Positions 62,513-64,000 of a DNA stretch of 64,000 nucleotides are shown one piece after another. Position 1 is the stretch's first letter; each line of letters begins with the position of its first letter. The DNA is from Pterobdella sp. o SKG-2022 (Eukaryota; Annelida; Clitellata; Hirudinida; Piscicolidae), in NCBI GenBank assembly GCA_964035795.1, contig OZ038326.1, positions 3,813,259 to 3,877,258 on the forward strand, read 5' to 3'. The translations under genes and the position numbers were made by a program. The notes beneath the pieces are model-generated. The model did not search any database. It was not told the origin of the DNA and saw only the letters and a list, made by a program, of their open reading frames with translations.

Positions 62513-64000
62513 TCAAACATTGTTATTGGTTTCATTATTATTACTATTTGCATTATTTTCATTTTTATTGCTTTCTAATTGGTTATCAGTCTGTGGTTTT
62601 GATCCATAGTCTTCATTTGTTTTATCATTTGGTGTATTCTTATCATCCCTCAACTCACCACTCCTTACATCTTCAGCCTCAGCACCTGATGCAGTTAAAG
62701 CCACGTCATTGTTCTGTTCTTCTATTTTTTCTACCTTCTCTCCTGAACTCTCAACCATTTTTTTATCATCAGTAGTATTATTATCATTAAATGTGTTCTT
62801 CCTAGTGTTTTCTCTGCAGACATTTTGAACTATTTTTTGGTCATTATGAGTGCTATTTTCGACAGCTTCATAGTTACAATTGACACCCTCTTTAGATATA
62901 GTAGCTGTATCATTACTATTACTCAAATTATTATCTGTTTCAATAGAGTCTGTTCTATCATTATTATTTTTATTATTAGCCTCATTATTATTATTGTGGT
63001 TCAGCACCATGGCATCAGGTGGCAATGAAAAGATGGGGGTGATGAGAACAGGGGTTTTTTTGTGTTGTTGGAAGAGTGGTGTGTCCCCAAGTGGAGTGAG
63101 TCCTGTGGGAGAAGGTCATTGTGGATTTGAACGAAAGGATTTTCATTGTTGTTTGAACAATGGGGAAAATGATTGTTAGATTTTTATTTTTTGGTTTTTT
63201 AGCGTGTTTAAATAAATAATTTCATGAATTAAAAAAATAGTTTTTATTTGGAAAATTTTAAAATTTTATATAATTCTATTTATAGTTATTTATTTTTAAA
63301 TTTGATGATATGACTAAACAATGAAATGAGGGTTTTGATGAATAAACATGAACTTATTTTGACTGGATACTATAATTAAGAAATATTTTGATTAGATTTA
63401 TGTGAAGTAAAAAATGGAATTATTAGTTTCTTTCTAAACATTAAAAATGAAAAATAATTTTCAATAATTAAATTTTTAAAAATATCTATTGATATAATCT
63501 TTATTAATATTATTCAAAAAATTATTTATTATATTAGTCAAACCCATGTTAGCATGGAAACAGGCATGAAAGAGCAATGATGACAATGATTAGTATTGCT
63601 ATCATTATTGTATTAATGTTCTTATCCAAGTATTCAACACAACCCTACCTGTGTTTTCCAGGAGAGAGTCTAAGCCAATGGTCATACATGGAGTATTAAG
63701 AGAAGCAATGGTGCTAGACACATTATTATTATTGGAGTACATCAAGGAAACACGTGCCATAGAAGGCAATTGGTTTGGTCTGATGACTGTCATTTGGTTG
63801 TTTTTTGGGTCACTCCTGGTGTTTTGTATGTTGCTTTCTGTTTTGTTGCTGGGTGTTGTAATTGCTTCACTGCTCATTTGCACAATGTTGTTTTGGGAGT
63901 GCAGTTGGTGTTCATTTTTAACATTCGGTTCATTATTTGTTGTGGGTGGTTTGTGAATGTTATGAGGCTGTTGAAAGTTTTCTGTTTGTTTGAGTTTTTC
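62513..64000 (-). CDS. Asn-rich protein, two 3' exons (runs off right edge)
   Basis: The exon 64000-63649 is open to the window edge and reads EKLKQTENFQQPHNIHKPP onward to LDSLLENT. It ends at a gtaggg donor in phase 1. The exon 63102-62513 starts after ctcccacag and continues G-LTPLGDTPLFQQHKKTP, VLITPIFSLPPDAMVLNHN, then an Asn/Asp/Glu-rich tail to the stop at 62513. The G/GA split codon gives Gly and joins both frames exactly, giving about 313 residues in this window. Composition is Asn/Ser/Thr-rich, with a hydrophobic, proline-containing stretch (TPLFQQHKKTPVLITPIF) that could be a short binding motif. The family is not recognised. A transcription cofactor or other disordered regulatory protein is possible but unsupported without the upstream part. 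Confidence 0.68.

Overview
This is a stretch of an A+T-rich animal nuclear genome. Its genes are split by introns, coding islands lie in low-complexity A/T-rich DNA, and the recognisable proteins are animal ones: a Na+/K+-ATPase alpha subunit, a Shal-type (Kv4) potassium channel, BLOC-1 subunit 2, an MRNIP-like zinc-ribbon protein and a probable Fuseless-family membrane protein. The last of these suggests an invertebrate, but the sequence alone does not fix the phylum. There are no bacterial operons, CRISPR arrays or phage genes.

Layout. 1-3936 (minus): the first 13 coding exons of the Na+/K+-ATPase; the gene runs off the left edge. 3937-11547: gene-poor DNA with palindromes and simple repeats. 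11548-16311 (plus): a two-exon coiled-coil protein. 18583-29173: a compact cluster holding a small single-pass membrane protein (plus, 5' end not found), BLOC1S2 (plus, 4 exons), a single-exon PTB-like, Gln-rich protein (minus), a minimal MRNIP (minus, 2 exons), a Fuseless-like protein (plus, 3 exons) and an unrecognised poly-Ser protein (minus, at least 2 exons). 29174-34070: gene-poor, with a SINE-like element. 34071-47814 (minus): the Kv4 channel in 7 exons. Its three 3' exons look like orphan ORFs, but they carry Kv4-specific C-terminal motifs and join in phase. 47815-62512: a large gene-poor region with a decayed reverse-transcriptase fragment, simple repeats and a tRNA-like element. 62513-64000 (minus): the 3' end of an Asn-rich protein that continues off the right edge.

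How the genes relate. The ATPase and the Kv4 channel set and shape membrane excitability. Fuseless in flies acts at the presynaptic terminal, and BLOC-1 works in endosomal and lysosome-related trafficking. I see no evidence that they form a functional cluster.

Main observations. (1) Splice donors are unusual: 11 of the 28 donors I could place have a pyrimidine at intron position +3, mostly GTT. (2) ATPase intron 8 is 144 nt, in frame and free of stops. (3) A SINE-like family has a tRNA-like head and a tail resembling AAAAGCGCTATATAAAT; two heads share the same shortened T-loop. (4) The Kv4 C-terminus keeps the vertebrate dileucine targeting motif. (5) MRNIP is reduced to 74 residues. Exon boundaries were placed by reading frame, phase and protein similarity recalled from family knowledge; no alignment or transcript data were available.
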